Shown in pieces: positions 25,201-34,809 of a stretch of 64,000 nt of DNA. Made by a program: the position numbers and the translations under genes. The stretch spans positions 7,378,001-7,442,000 of the forward strand of contig JACDQD010000104.1 of the NCBI GenBank assembly GCA_019843655.1, written 5' to 3'. Position 1 is the first letter of the stretch. Every line of letters begins with the position of its first letter. Below the pieces are notes generated by a model that ran no database searches, was not told where the DNA came from, and was given only the letters and a program-made list of their open reading frames with translations. Origin of the DNA: Lethocerus indicus. Taxonomy: Eukaryota; Arthropoda; Insecta; Hemiptera; Belostomatidae.

Positions 25201-28200
25201 ACATCCAGTTGGTTGAACAGCGCGATTCGTTGGAGGCGAATTTGGACGAAATAAAAATGAAGATGGAAATGGACGAAGAAGTCAGAGGTAAATCATAATC
25301 TAATAATCTTTACCCCATACGATACTTCCAACTAAGGATTAAGCTTGCATAATAAAGCAATTAAATCATACTATTAAAAACAACCTGTAAACGATAAACC
25401 GATTTCTGGATATATCTAGTTATATATGTATAACTATCGAGCCGAAATAAAAAAAAAAAAAAATAGAATGTTACTGGTCGAATGGGCGCCAAAAATATGG
25501 CACCGCGGCACTCGACCGATCAAACGAAAGCAATCAATTCAATCTAGAAAGATGAATATTAATGGCGAAATATAATTGAGGATGTCAGAGAACGGGACGG
25601 ACAAAAGCGAATATCGGGTTTCAAGTTTTCAACCACGAACTGAATAATTCAGGCGATATTATTATTGTCACTTCAGAGAGACAGCATCGATCTTATTTAT
25701 ATTAATAATTAACAATCGATAGGATTGCTTAAATCTGTTATACTCCAGAACTAAATAGTATAAGATATTTTATACGCCTACTCATTGTCTGGAGTGAGAT
25801 GTATGGATCCGGTGACCTACTGACCAGTTATCGAAGAACATATTACCGAATATACGCGGTACTATGAATTGACATGACGACAGAGGTTTCGGGCGGTGTT
25901 GAAATTAACCATTACAATTTTGGCCGGTTCCCAACCGGGCAAAGCTGAAATGCGGCGATCCTCTACCGACGAAATTCTATAAACAATGGATAACACGCAC
26001 GCTCGCCCTCTATTCATCTCCAACGGAATTGGAGTTGGGGTAGTTCGATCATAAGGGAAGTGGGAATGTAGCTGAGGAGCGGGCGAACTCAAATATTACT
26101 CTAATAATTACTCTAGTAAAAAATAACTCTAATATTACTTATATTTTGTGTATATTTCAGGCCCGGGTGCATAAATTGGAAATCACCCAATGGCGGTACT
26201 CTATTTTGTTGTTGTAACTCGTCCTCGACGAGTCAGTTCCAATTGCTAGGTCTTAAAAGGAGTGACGGACGCGTGACACATGACATGTGACACATGATAC
26301 GCTACAGTTTGATTGTCGTTGTTGTTTAGGAAGGCCCCTATTAGAGGACGTGTCTCGTGTTGCGGACATCTGTTTGGATACCTACCCGACAATAATAGAC
26401 GGACTCTTGACCAAGAAGGACGAGCTTAAAACTAAGCTGAGCAAAGAGAAGGAGGCCAACGAAAACCTCACCCTCCACCAACAATCACTTCTGGCTCAAA
26501 TCAACGAACTGGTATCTATTATAGTATTAGACGCCTTGTTAGTGTTTAACCGTATTCAGTAGGTTTATGTGTTTTATACATTTCAATAATAGCAATGTCA
26601 CTAACCATTATATACAGATCTGGCAATAGAGTAGGAGAGAAAAAATATTACTTCATTTTACATATGCCAACAGGCGAATTTATCCGCCTGTACGAGTTAA
26701 AAATTTGATGAGTTGTTGAAATTTAGATCCGACAGATTGCGAGTTAAATTATACAAGGCCCTATATAATAACAGGGTGGAGGTAGAATACAAACATTAAT
26801 GCTACCAATTAATAATCGATCACCCACCTCCCTAAATGGTGACCTTCGGGTCCCACTCGAGAGGAGTTCAACGTCAATACGGCCCTGAATATTATTTGGG
26901 CGGCCGTTTATTTTTGAAAGTATTTCCAAAACGAGGCGATATTCTATTACACCGATCGTCGTTAGATAAACGTATAGATTAAAATGGCGCATTTCCCACG
27001 ATTTTTTAGAAAAGAACTAAGGCTAATGAAGACAAAATATGCAAGGAAGTGGCAATGAAAAACGCCGAAATTCAAGAGCTGAAAATGCGCTTGAAGTGCG
27101 TATATATTAAATACGACCGGTAAGAATCAATAATGTTATTATCTAATATACTATTATAGAAATAATTGTCCTCACTTAATTCTAACATTGCATTTCTGAA
27201 AAAGTTAGGGGTGGAAAAATAAATGCGATATATGTGTTATCTCATTTTAAAAAAATTGTGTACAACCCAAAGAAAATTATCAAGAAAACAAGAGAGGGCC
27301 TAAAAAGCGAGAGGAATTTTTTATAGTTAAAGCGATGAATTTAGTGAATGGAATAATGCGGAGTCTTACAATCTCTTTTACTTTCAGTCCTGGAAATGAA
27401 GCAGGAGAAACAGGCCCCGACAGATGCTTGGACTTGTCAGGCGACAGCCACTCAATTGTAAAGCAGGTAATTAATTAAACATTAAACGCGTCGATTAATT
27501 ATAATTTACATTTCAAATCACAACCGGCCCTTCGACTGTCGTGTGTGTACAGACTTCGTGACATTTCAATCAAGCGGGAATCGTTAATCAAAAGAATTGT
27601 TTCATTTAGGCGAGGATATATTTATTCTCACATCAAAAGAAAGGGAATTTTCCCTTTCCAAGAGAAAAAAAACTGAAACGGAATACGCGTTAACTTCATC
27701 AAAACGTTCAAAGCCAAAAGTAATTGAACGTTGTTCCCTTTACAGAGGGCGCAATACGATTTTCTGCCTACGCTCGCTATTTGGTCCCAAGTTAGACCTG
27801 GATGTAGCTCCCGATAGCGTTGCTGTTTCTGCGGAATAAATATGTTATCATCGATAGGAAGATAGTCAATTTAAAATATAAGGTCTAATTATGAATTGGA
27901 AGTTCAGATGTATCCAGTACATCTTTTGCTAAACAAACTACTTAAATGTGTCCCCCAACAGGTTTCTTAAATTTTTAAAAATTTTCCTTTTTTTTAAGAG
28001 GAGGCTAGAAAGGGAAGCGCCTGATATTTTTCACGCTACAATATCGTTTTTCGTTGTTCTATTGTTGTCCATTTACTTTCTCCAAGTTGCTGAAAGCCGA
28101 GAGCGACTACAGGGAGGCCGCCGAAGAAAAAGAGTCCTTGGCGAGGAAATTGGACGCCGCCATGAAGGAACTGGACCGGATTAAGGGGTCCGAGGCCCAA

Positions 28201-29190
28201 CAGAGGATGAGACAGGCCGAAATCGTAGAAGAGCTTAGACACCGCAACCAGCAACTCGAGAAACAGTCGAAAGAAATGGCGACAGAGGACAACGCTAGCG
28301 CTAGCCCACCAAAATCGGCCGACTCTAGACAGCCGGTATGTACACGTATGTACTTTGGTTCTTACATGATGACAGTCATTAGAAAACATTGATTTTCGTT
28401 TTCTATTTTATCTATAATATAAGCCAACAAAACATTTATACGAGGTGAGCAATCTAATTCCCACGAGTAGCTCCACTGGAAGATGCGCTTTCTTGACTAT
28501 TATTTGAGCAAAAGAACAAAAAGTTACACTCATAACCAATTTAGGGTCTATATAGTCCAAGAGGTCTATTGTGTTTAATCGTCTGAGGAATGAATTTCAC
28601 CGTGAACCTGTTTCGATTCGGCCCTCTCCGGGTTTCTACGCCCCATGCTCCACCTGTCACGTGACTAAAAATACGAACTTCTCAGAAAGGAAGAAGAAAT
28701 TCTCGGACTGTCCGCAAATTTGAAATAGATTCCACTTGAAAGTATCTCGTGCGTGGCCTAGATTGTCTGCGATAATCTGGGAAACGCGCCTCCCATTCTA
28801 ATTCCGATCCGCTCTAAAAATTCCGAAAGGGACCCAACAATATTGAAACCGACGGCTGAGTTCCATATAGGGATTTTTTTTTAAATGTAGGCCGAAACAA
28901 AACAAAATATCAGGCAAAATATTTCGAAAACTGTCAATTAAATTGCAATATGAAGAACGCATCGATCATTTATTTTTTGTTTTTATACACGCCCATTTCG
29001 ACAGTGCTCAGACTGCAAAAAGTTGGAAAAGCAGACAACTGCAAACGAATTTACGATACGAGATATTGAAACGAAGAACAGAGAACTGTCCAGGAAGTAC
29101 GTGAACCTGAAGATCCGCTACCAGGATCTCCAGGCGAAATGCGAAGACGTTCAAACCAACAGAGGATGGCTCTCGAGGATTTGGTCGTAG
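11513..29190 (+). CDS. large coiled-coil protein, 24 coding exons, unrecognised
   Basis: Twenty-four exons join into one frame of 3,945 bases (1,314 residues plus stop). Each junction has GT-AG borders and agreeing phase. Exons: 11513-11671, 13713-13926, 14277-14530, 14768-14972, 15807-15955, 16315-16487, 16984-17103, 17984-18108, 18660-18817, 19157-19302, 19724-19805, 20103-20366, 20688-20849, 21222-21580, 23044-23219, 23628-23803, 24416-24473, 24901-24983, 25188-25287, 26330-26511, 27010-27095, 27388-27466, 28087-28335, 29005-29190. The N-terminal 180 residues are disordered (Ser/Pro/Gly). Residues of about 280-690 are charged, heptad-like coiled coil, and a Glu-rich plus SRSRSRS linker covers about 750-830. 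More coiled coil follows to the end. A motif ARY-x2-Q-x3-YK-x-TL-x2-FN occurs twice, near residues 185-209 and 950-974, each at an exon end. No enzyme motif, transmembrane segment or GRIP-like end is seen. A centrosomal, ciliary or Golgi scaffold role is only a guess from architecture. Confidence 0.85.
13713..13926 (+). CDS. coiled-coil gene, coding exon 2
   Basis: Acceptor GGCGGTTTCAG and donor GTCAGT; phase 0 in, phase 1 out. It encodes an acidic Ser-rich then basic disordered stretch ending SPSRIPRPLVPP. The frame differs from the longer open frames that overlap it, which are incidental. Phase agreement with both neighbours supports it. Confidence 0.75.
14277..14530 (+). CDS. coiled-coil gene, coding exon 3
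   Basis: Phase 1 in, phase 0 out (donor AAG|GTAGGT). It encodes PDLLSEVEPKYKA, a Ser/Asn/Gly/Gln-rich linker, and at its very end the first copy of the duplicated motif, ARYKIQMKKYKETLQAFN. Confidence 0.85.
14768..14972 (+). CDS. coiled-coil gene, coding exon 4
   Basis: Acceptor ATTTCAG, donor GTAAAA, phase 0 to 1. The start is helical (AKVQSEKDHLGQMKDQM), followed by a Pro-rich linker and SPR-rich sequence. Confidence 0.85.
15160..15262 (+). repeat. dispersed repeat, copy 1 (intron 4)
   Basis: Shares ACGGTAAGATGAA-ACGGCG, GGTCA-ACTAGACCCGC-ACACTA and GCCGTACTGAAA with 23841-23932 in the same orientation. The copy here has a short extra segment (CGTATAGGC). Non-coding, intronic. Confidence 0.65.
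15690..15757 (+). repeat. GA-rich low-complexity tract
   Basis: Nearly pure purine run of AAAG, GAGA and poly-G units inside intron 4 of the coiled-coil gene, about 50 bases upstream of the exon 5 acceptor. Confidence 0.7.
15807..15955 (+). CDS. coiled-coil gene, coding exon 5
   Basis: Acceptor GATTCAG, donor ATG|GTAAAA, phase 1 to 0. Start of the long coiled coil (RLKAKIEILEGERADLLEKL). Confidence 0.85.
16207..16297 (+). repeat. (AT)n(GT)n compound microsatellite
   Basis: About 27 AT units followed by about 18 GT units, ending 17 bases before the exon 6 acceptor. Length variation here could change branch-point spacing. Confidence 0.9.
16315..16487 (+). CDS. coiled-coil gene, coding exon 6
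   Basis: Acceptor ACATTTCAG directly follows an (AT)n(GT)n tract. Donor GTAAGT, phase 0 to 2. Coiled coil with two cysteines (EGCQKCLEERI). Confidence 0.85.
16750..16925 (+). mobile_element. foldback-family relic with internal hairpin
   Basis: Starts with GGTTTGGTCATTTGCTAGAC and CGGTTTCGGC, as in the 35-kb foldback family. It contains inverted arms: GTGAGTCACTTGGCAC at 16795 pairs with GTGCCAAAGTGACTCA at 16878, enclosing GGGACGCT and AGCGTCCC. It lies inside intron 6 of the coiled-coil gene. Confidence 0.6.
16984..17103 (+). CDS. coiled-coil gene, coding exon 7
   Basis: Acceptor GCCGCCTGTACAG, donor AAG|GTAAAC, phase 2 to 2. Highly charged coiled coil (REEERALYNREYQLFEAEKK). Confidence 0.85.
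17984..18108 (+). CDS. coiled-coil gene, coding exon 8
   Basis: Acceptor ATGATTTCAG, donor GTAAAC, phase 2 to 1. Coiled coil (KKLQATINDLCSEKREIEIK). Confidence 0.85.
18340..18550. mobile_element. decayed relic of the GACCGGTTTCGGC family
   Basis: Contains CCACCATCTTCGGTAT at the left and, in reverse sense, GCTACTGAAGACGATGAGAA with GACCGGTCTAGTA at the right. These are the inner and outer words of the foldback family arms in opposing orientation. Intronic and much diverged. Confidence 0.4.
18660..18817 (+). CDS. coiled-coil gene, coding exon 9
   Basis: Acceptor CCGGATCAG, donor GTGAGT, phase 1 to 0. Coiled coil (TIEDLKALLAEANKNIKNME). Confidence 0.85.
19157..19302 (+). CDS. coiled-coil gene, coding exon 10
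   Basis: Acceptor GCCACATAG, donor GTTATC (weak but GT), phase 0 to 2. Coiled coil (MRKELAIREEEIRCLKSELT). Confidence 0.8.
19724..19805 (+). CDS. coiled-coil gene, coding exon 11
   Basis: Acceptor TATAATTTCAG, donor GAG|GTGATT, phase 2 to 0. Short acidic segment ending MDQILREMDPNVLRKE. Confidence 0.8.
20103..20366 (+). CDS. coiled-coil gene, coding exon 12
   Basis: Acceptor GCACAACAG, donor CAG|GTATAC, phase 0 to 0. Begins QTDWVSRQVLRVHQVLGA, then coiled coil, then a non-coil stretch (GLIGVLSANNGHKSVSITGL). Confidence 0.8.
20688..20849 (+). CDS. coiled-coil gene, coding exon 13
   Basis: Acceptor TGGACAG, donor TTG|GTCCGT, phase 0 to 0. Arg-rich helix (SYQALARRLREEFD) followed by an acidic Thr/Ser-rich tail. 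Confidence 0.75.
21222..21580 (+). CDS. coiled-coil gene, coding exon 14
   Basis: Acceptor GGTCCCAG, donor GTCAGT, phase 0 to 2. Glu-rich block, then a hexamer microsatellite (GGTCGA)n at 21387-21412 encoding SRSRSRS, then a coiled-coil segment (ELEEKKAVIGRLERRI). Confidence 0.8.
22689..22760 (+). promoter_or_regulatory. possible internal promoter cluster (TATA, CRE, GC boxes)
   Basis: Within 72 bases lie TATAAATA (22689-22696), a perfect CRE palindrome TGACGTCA (22701-22708), a GC-box-like GGCGGGGC (22721-22728) and GGGCGG (22752-22757). The cluster is in the 1.5-kb intron between exons 14 and 15 of the coiled-coil gene. If active it would drive a short isoform containing the second copy of the duplicated motif. 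Such motifs also occur by chance. Confidence 0.3.
23044..23219 (+). CDS. coiled-coil gene, coding exon 15
   Basis: Acceptor AATTGCAG, donor CT|GTAATC, phase 2 to 1. Gly-rich start, then KPKKRVNWPPEPLLCSINH. The phases are exactly those needed to join exons 14 and 16, which is the main support. A longer minus-strand frame over this region is incidental. Confidence 0.7.
23628..23803 (+). CDS. coiled-coil gene, coding exon 16
   Basis: Acceptor GCGTGACAG, donor AAG|GTAAAA, phase 1 to 0. Acidic start (AEENFLENGENDDW), ending with the second copy of the duplicated motif, ARYNYQLYRYKHTLLDFN. Confidence 0.8.
23841..23932 (+). repeat. dispersed repeat, copy 2 (intron 16)
   Basis: Same orientation partner of 15160-15262. 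Keeps ACGGTAAGATGAACACGGCG, ACTAGACCCGCAACACTAAC and GCCGTACTGAAA. It starts close to the end of exon 16. Confidence 0.65.
24416..24473 (+). CDS. coiled-coil gene, coding exon 17 (58 bases)
   Basis: Acceptor GCGGCGACAG, donor GTG|GTATAT, phase 0 to 1, encoding IVDMGGCVTPPPSIQVKFR. It was inferred because exon 16 ends in phase 0 and exon 18 needs phase 1. This is the only good candidate between them and it fits. Least certain exon of the chain. Confidence 0.55.
24901..24983 (+). CDS. coiled-coil gene, coding exon 18
   Basis: Acceptor AAATTTTCAG, donor AAG|GTATAT, phase 1 to 0. Coiled coil (LNDELEKLKSHNASLLEDLQ). Confidence 0.8.
25188..25287 (+). CDS. coiled-coil gene, coding exon 19
   Basis: Acceptor CTTTCGGCAG, donor GTAAAT, phase 0 to 1. 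Coiled coil (LVEQRDSLEANLDEIKMKME). Confidence 0.8.
26030..26190 (+). repeat. dispersed repeat, copy 1
   Basis: Shares CATAAGGGAAGTGGGAA-GTAGCTGA-GAGC, TTATATTTTGTGTATA and GGCC-GGGTGCAT with 60600-60740, same orientation. It lies in intron 19 of the coiled-coil gene. Origin (SINE or other) not determined. Confidence 0.6.
26330..26511 (+). CDS. coiled-coil gene, coding exon 20
   Basis: Acceptor GTTGTTTAG, donor CTG|GTATCT, phase 1 to 0. Begins RPLLEDVSRVADICLDTYPT, then coiled coil (KKDELKTKLSKEKEANENL). Confidence 0.8.
27010..27095 (+). CDS. coiled-coil gene, coding exon 21
   Basis: Acceptor GATTTTTTAG, donor GTGCGT, phase 0 to 2. Coiled coil (KEVAMKNAEIQELKMRL). Confidence 0.75.
27388..27466 (+). 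CDS. coiled-coil gene, coding exon 22
   Basis: Acceptor TTACTTTCAG, donor CAG|GTAATT, phase 2 to 0. Short polar linker (PGNEAGETGPDRCLDLSGDS). Confidence 0.75.
28087..28335 (+). CDS. coiled-coil gene, coding exon 23
   Basis: Acceptor TTTCTCCAAG, donor CCG|GTATGT, phase 0 to 0. Strong coiled coil (AAEEKESLARKLDAAMKELD), then a Ser/Ala linker. Confidence 0.85.
29005..29190 (+). CDS. coiled-coil gene, terminal exon 24
   Basis: Acceptor CATTTCGACAG, ending at a TAG. Begins with CSDCKKLEKQ, continues as coiled coil and ends with an aromatic tail GWLSRIWS, which may be a short functional C-terminal peptide. Confidence 0.85.
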   Translation, partial: CSDCKKLEKQTTANEFTIRDIETKNRELSRKYVNLKIRYQDLQAKCEDVQTNRGWLSRIWS

Positions 29191-29400
29191 CCCCGATTGG
29201 GTCCATTCTCTTCGTAAATTAAATTAAATTTGTGCTCTCAAAATATTAAACATTCGTTGTTGTTCGAGAAACTTATCAACGTTTATTGTACTATCCACTT
29301 TCTTAAAACCTTGTTTTAAATAAGCGTAATTTTGTGTTACGATTACAATTTTTTTAGGCATTATAGACAGAATAAAACTGGCTATATTAACGTTTGTAGT
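29191..29400 (+). terminator. 3' UTR and poly(A) signal of the coiled-coil gene
   Basis: An AT-rich 3' flank follows the TAG at 29188-29190. A canonical AATAAA stands at 29371-29376, about 180 bases downstream, giving a short, plausible 3' UTR. The cleavage site cannot be placed from sequence alone. Confidence 0.55.
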
Positions 29401-29929
29401 AGTAACGAAAATGCATTTTCTGCTTGAAAGATCCGGATTTCCAGTCCAAATAACAGAGTAGAAAACACTAGGCTAACTTAATTATTTATTTTATTAAAGC
29501 GCTTTACACGTATTATTATGATTTATTTCTAACTATTTATATATGACATGGAATTTATTTTTTGCACGTATTTATTTATTTATTGAGCGTTTCTAAACGA
29601 TTAAGGTACATATAACTTTCACCTGTCGCGCGTTATGAATATATAGATTTACATTATTCATCTTTATTTCAGTCATTACCAAGAGTTGGCTCATTACAGG
29701 TTCGTATCCAGAAAAATATTATCTGTACCATGTATTGAAATAGACAATTGTGGGCCGGTTTATAAATAACAATAAATATGAAAAATAAGCATGAGTCATT
29801 CAATATCAAGGCCGGGATCGGTAATACGCAATTGGTTAAGTTGGCAGTACTTGCTGTCAAACAGCTGTGTGTGAATTTGCCGTTGTGTGAAATAAAGTGT
29901 GTCGGAGCTACAATACCGGATCCGGTCGT
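29401..29929. other. intergenic spacer between coiled-coil gene and TMEM117
   Basis: AT-rich sequence of about 500 bases with no supported coding exon. The open frame on the minus strand is incidental. CpG frequency rises toward 29900. Confidence 0.45.
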
Positions 29930-30074
29930 AAACCGAACGTATCGGTTCAGTTAACCGATTATTCAAAAGTTAATAAACGTAAGAAAACCGGCGTCTCGTT
30001 TCAGCTTACATCGGCCGGCTAACATGTAGCCTTATTTTCGACCGTATCTCGGTGCTGAGTCTTCCGACGTCTGG
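29930..30074 (+). promoter_or_regulatory. candidate non-coding first exon and CpG-containing promoter of TMEM117
   Basis: A CpG-rich patch (repeated ACCG, CCGG and TCGG words) ends at a strong donor TCTGG|GTAAGTGC at 30075. Downstream, CpG drops sharply. The next good plus-strand acceptor, TTTGTGTTTCAG, is at 34037-34048 ahead of the coding exon. I infer a leader exon here. The transcription start is not visible. Confidence 0.4.
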
Positions 30075-31733
30075 GTAAGTGCTATGAAATTTACGGGTAT
30101 TTTAACGTTCAAATGATAAAAATACGAGCATTTACTTGCCGGAAGTTAATTTTCTACATTGATACGAACGCCTGCCGATGTCTTCATAAAATGACAATGA
30201 CCGTAGATAGCGTAGTAAACGTGTAAAACTATGTTATATTATATTCCCCGAATAATTTAAAAAATGTTAACTGTTGATAGTCATTTTTAAATGTTTACTC
30301 CCAACCTAGTATATTTTGTCTCCTAGAAAAATTAGATGTGTTGTATTTATGTAGAATCCCTATTCTGTGACCTGCAACATTGTACGGATTCTCCCATAAT
30401 ATGATCTTGTTGTATCATTAACTTATTTGTAGTATGTTATACAGTCCTGCTTTTGTACCCAACACTTCCTGTAGAATTCTATAGCATTCTTGCATCTTTT
30501 TCTATATCTAGTTTTCTCATAACCAATAGAATATAACTTTTTCAGAGTCATGATCCGATGAACTTTTGATTGATTACCTCCAGGTTTTCAAAAATTAAAA
30601 TGAAATGCCATAATTATGAGTTGTGCTTTATGTAAAATAACTTTTTCAGCCTAAAAGTTGAACACATTCCTACCCTAGAACTTAGGTAAAATGATATAAT
30701 TTTACTCAAAGTTATAACAAATATTTTAAATGGTCGTCTCCGGTGTGCTACATTCCTTACCAGTGTATGATTGGTAAAATAAAATGTTATACCTTGTAAG
30801 ACCCCTGTTTTGGGGCTCTATACAAATTCTTTATAAACATTTATATTTTTCTCGTATTAATTTTGGTAAATACACAGTAGCACATATTTTGAATGGCAAT
30901 ACCAAGTTAAGAAGTTCTTGATTGATATAGATTTTCTTTTTGCCTCATAATCAATATTTTGTAGACATTAAGAAAAGCATATACATCAGTATATAGAAAA
31001 TGCATGCAGTTATAGAAAATTTCTACATTTAGCAATAACAATTATGGCATTGATTAGAATGGCATTATTATTGGTTTATTATTGGTAGGGCATAAATTAG
31101 GACCTATTTTGCTTATTTATTTTATTACTTTTTAATATTTTTACAAACATATTCAGTTTGAAATGAAGATATATGTGTTAAATGTATTTTATATTTAGGA
31201 GATACCATTTTTTAAGTCAATAACCCTTTATATCTCATATTTTATATTTTAATAGTTTATTTTTATTTCTTTTATATTTTTTGGAAGTAGTATCTTTCAA
31301 ATTGTTATAATGTTTTTCTCTTTAATGTAATAGTTGGTCTTTATTCAAGTGCTGTTTTTTAAGGGCAATGAACTTTGCCCTTTAATTAGGGCTTGCCTAA
31401 TTTTTAAATTTGGATTTTTTTTAAATACTTCTTTCAGGTAATATATTTATATTAAACTTTTTTCACAATGCATGATGTTTTCTGTAATTAATAACTGCAA
31501 ATTGAAACAAGACCTCACAGATATGCTCAAGTACATTTTGTCCTGAACTCAAGTGATTTTCTAAATTTTTGTAGTACTCCTAGTACTCTGAAGCAGATTT
31601 AATGTCTATTTATGGATCTGGACTAATCAACTGCAGACATTTTTCAAATGAGAATTTCCTCTCATTTCATAACTGGAATATATTACTTGGTATTTACATA
31701 TTGATGTGTGTATGTTTATATATATTTATATTT

Positions 31734-31776
<43 letters not shown>

Positions 31777-34048
31777 TGTTGAGAATTGGAAATGTACAAG
31801 TATTTGTTGCATATTGATGGACATTTTCATTGTACCCTTTCTCTTCAGTAGTACTTTATACTGGGAGTTACACTTGGGTAACCCCATTACTGTTGTGAGA
31901 TCAGGTGAATGTAAAGCATCCAGGTCAGCTGTAAAGTGCATTTGTGTAATTTCCTTAGGCTGAATGAAAACAATATTAAGTAGGTTCAGATTTATATTTG
32001 TCCAACTCTATACCTGATAAAAATAGTATATCAAACTTTGAAAGATTTTGTATGAATTAACTAGATTAAATTTATTTATGAGTGTAATTTTAAACATGCT
32101 ATATTTTAAGGAATGATAGATATATTTTAGAACATTTTTCAATATGTTCAGAATTGTTAATCCCATTCATGAACAACTGCAATGGTTTTTTCTAAATATT
32201 AGGGTTTTTTGTTACAACATATTTAATATTCTTATGCTTGAGTATTCCTTTCTCCCCATAAAGTAACTATTTTTTATAAATACATATATTATGTTTTATA
32301 TTATTAAATTTACTTATGTATTTATTTTGTAAGCTAATAAGTAAAACTTCACAACAATAATAGTCAGTAATCATTTTAAAAACCAGTTCATAAGAACTGA
32401 TTTCAAAATGCATGAACAATGTTCATATAAATAACAATGTTTATATGAAAACATTGTTCCACTTGCAGATAATTTATATCATTACAAGTTTGGATGAAGT
32501 ATTCAATATAAATATATAATGTACCAAATGGAACATGTATTTAAAAGGTAACTGAAAATAATATTTTTGTCAATTTGCCTGAGCATAATACTTTTCCATT
32601 TCTTTTGCCCTTGGAACATATAGGTTGCATTGATAACATGAAGAATAACAAATGGGGTGATGTATAACAGACTTTCCGTTAAATGCCAATTAATACACTA
32701 ACATCTGATCTATATTTAGTTTCAACTTCCTCCATTTACTGCAAATGTGGTCTAGTATTTCTAATATAATTTAGTTTAAAAAATAAGAACAAATGCAATA
32801 GTGTTGACTAAATTAGTAATTATAATAAAAGATGAAATATTAAAACTTAACTCAGGTATCATCAATAGCAGTTAGACCCAAGATTTGAACTTAGGTTTCT
32901 TGTCTTATATGAATTGATATCAAGATCGGCAATATTGTTATTCTTATGAAAATGTATTTAAAACTACGAAGTTTCATAATACTGTAAACCTCTAAATCAT
33001 ACAATAATTATTTTAAGTGATTTCCCAATTTAAATTATCAGAAAAAAGGAAATTAAGTTGCAGAATGTATTATATGAGATTTATTGAATAAAATATTGGA
33101 AGACTGTTTAAATAGCTTAAGTCCTAAGTTGTAGTCTGTGTATATAATTATTTACTCTAATTTTATCATTTATTTTTCAATTCATTGACCATGATTATCA
33201 GGTACATAAATATAAATACTAATTTTCATTCAAAATAGAACAAATTATAAATATTGAATAAAGTTTGTTTTACTAATGAAAAATAGGTCTAAACATTCGT
33301 ATGTAAATTATGCAGGGAAGTTTTCAGATATTAATTATATGCTCAAAGTGGTTAAATTTGGATGTTATACACAAATTTACAGATTTAGCCCTCACTTTTT
33401 TGCCCCTAGGGATGAAAATATCTCTTTAAACTTCTTTTTTTCTGACTTGGTTGCAAAGAAAACAGTCAGATAATGTTGAAGGTTTACTGAGATTAGTAAG
33501 AGTATTTGTACCAATTATTAAGCATTATATTTTTCATTGTCTTACCTTTTCTCTAATGATTATTTTATTTCAGTGATTGTGTAATCATCAGGAATACAAA
33601 TAGATGACTGTGTGTTATATTATTATATAGGTTATATTATTTCATTGTAACTGTTTAGTCTAATCTTCTATTTGTAATCTATAATTCTGTGTTAAAACAA
33701 AACCCAGATGAGTGTAATTGAGACTTATTTTTTAAGGAAACAACAAAAATAAAGTTAGCAATATATTTTTTTTAATTTAAATTTTGTGATATTTGTGTTA
33801 TTCTTAGGATTATGAGAAAGGACCATGCATGTAAGAAGAAGAAATAAATGAATAATTGATTAACCCGATAGTAATCCAGCTCTAATTTTCTAAACATTAA
33901 AGATTGACTTAAATATTCACTTTGAAATAAGTTAAATTATTAAATGATTATAGAATAGTGATTTATTCCTAATTAGATATAAAATTATGCTAGTGACCTG
34001 ATGTCCCAGCTTATAGAAAGACATTGATTTGCACCATTTGTGTTTCAG
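30075..34048. other. AT-rich, CpG-poor leader intron of TMEM117
   Basis: About 4 kb with no coding exon and strikingly few CG dinucleotides, in contrast to the flanks. It contains a perfect (AT)n tract at 31738-31775. Around 32865-32935 the minus strand has a weak tRNA-like B-box (AAGTTCAAATC). Nothing else is supported. Confidence 0.5.
31738..31775 (+). repeat. (AT)n microsatellite
   Basis: Uninterrupted TA dinucleotides in the leader intron of TMEM117. Confidence 0.9.
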
Positions 34049-34809
34049 AATCGGCACCACTGCCATGAGAGAAGGCTGTCCGAAATATATCAATATCAGT
34101 GCAGGGGGTCGTGTCACCGCCGTCAACAATAACAATATCAATAACGATAACAGATGGTGTAAATTGGGGCGAGTGTGTTGTGGTGGTGTGGAGGTGGCAG
34201 TGGCAGAGTGCTGTCCAGCTCTCGCTATGGAGTCATGACGAACCCTCCTCCTCTCTGTTGTTTAGGTCTTGCCTTCAAACCTACAGGCATTGGCTAGATC
34301 GCACGATAACACTCATAAGCGGACAAATATCTGGTATTTTTATATTACAATTTAGTTCGTAACAACAAACAAAAATAAAAGGAGGACTTTTTCTTTCCGA
34401 AAATAGACTGTATATTATAGCTTAATTTGTACAAGCTTTGAGTTGGAGAACAAAATAAATCCGTATAAATATATATATTGCCTTAAATTAGGGATTTGTG
34501 CATTTGTTGTCGGATTTAGACGTACATCGGTAGGTCGCTACCCCTCCCAAATAGAAAATTGGAATTTAGCCCCACACAACGCGAAATCGTGTCTCCTATA
34601 AAATATTTTTTCTAGTTTCCGTGTGATGTTACCAGTCGACATCGTCCGTACAACCAAATTGTCGTCGATAATTTTTTGTCGAGAGATTTATTTTTAGAAA
34701 GTTAAATGTAAAGAAAAAAATTAAAAAAAAACGGCGCCAGAATTTATTTTTTTGGAAAACATTCGAGGATTTGATAAACGCGACTATTTTTATAACAATT
34801 CGGGCTGTA
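34049..34809 (+). promoter_or_regulatory. TMEM117 5' untranslated leader with an upstream ORF
   Basis: Runs from acceptor TTTGTGTTTCAG (to 34048) to the ATG at 34810. It holds an upstream ORF of 57 codons (34065-34238, starting MREGCPKYINISAGG). An internal acceptor-like TGTTGTTTAG at 34257-34266 means part may be spliced out. CpG is normal here, unlike the neighbouring introns, so a second promoter is also possible. Confidence 0.35.

Noticed and set aside
31602..31963. Frames rich in Tyr-Ile repeats
   Set aside because: Translation of an (AT)n microsatellite.
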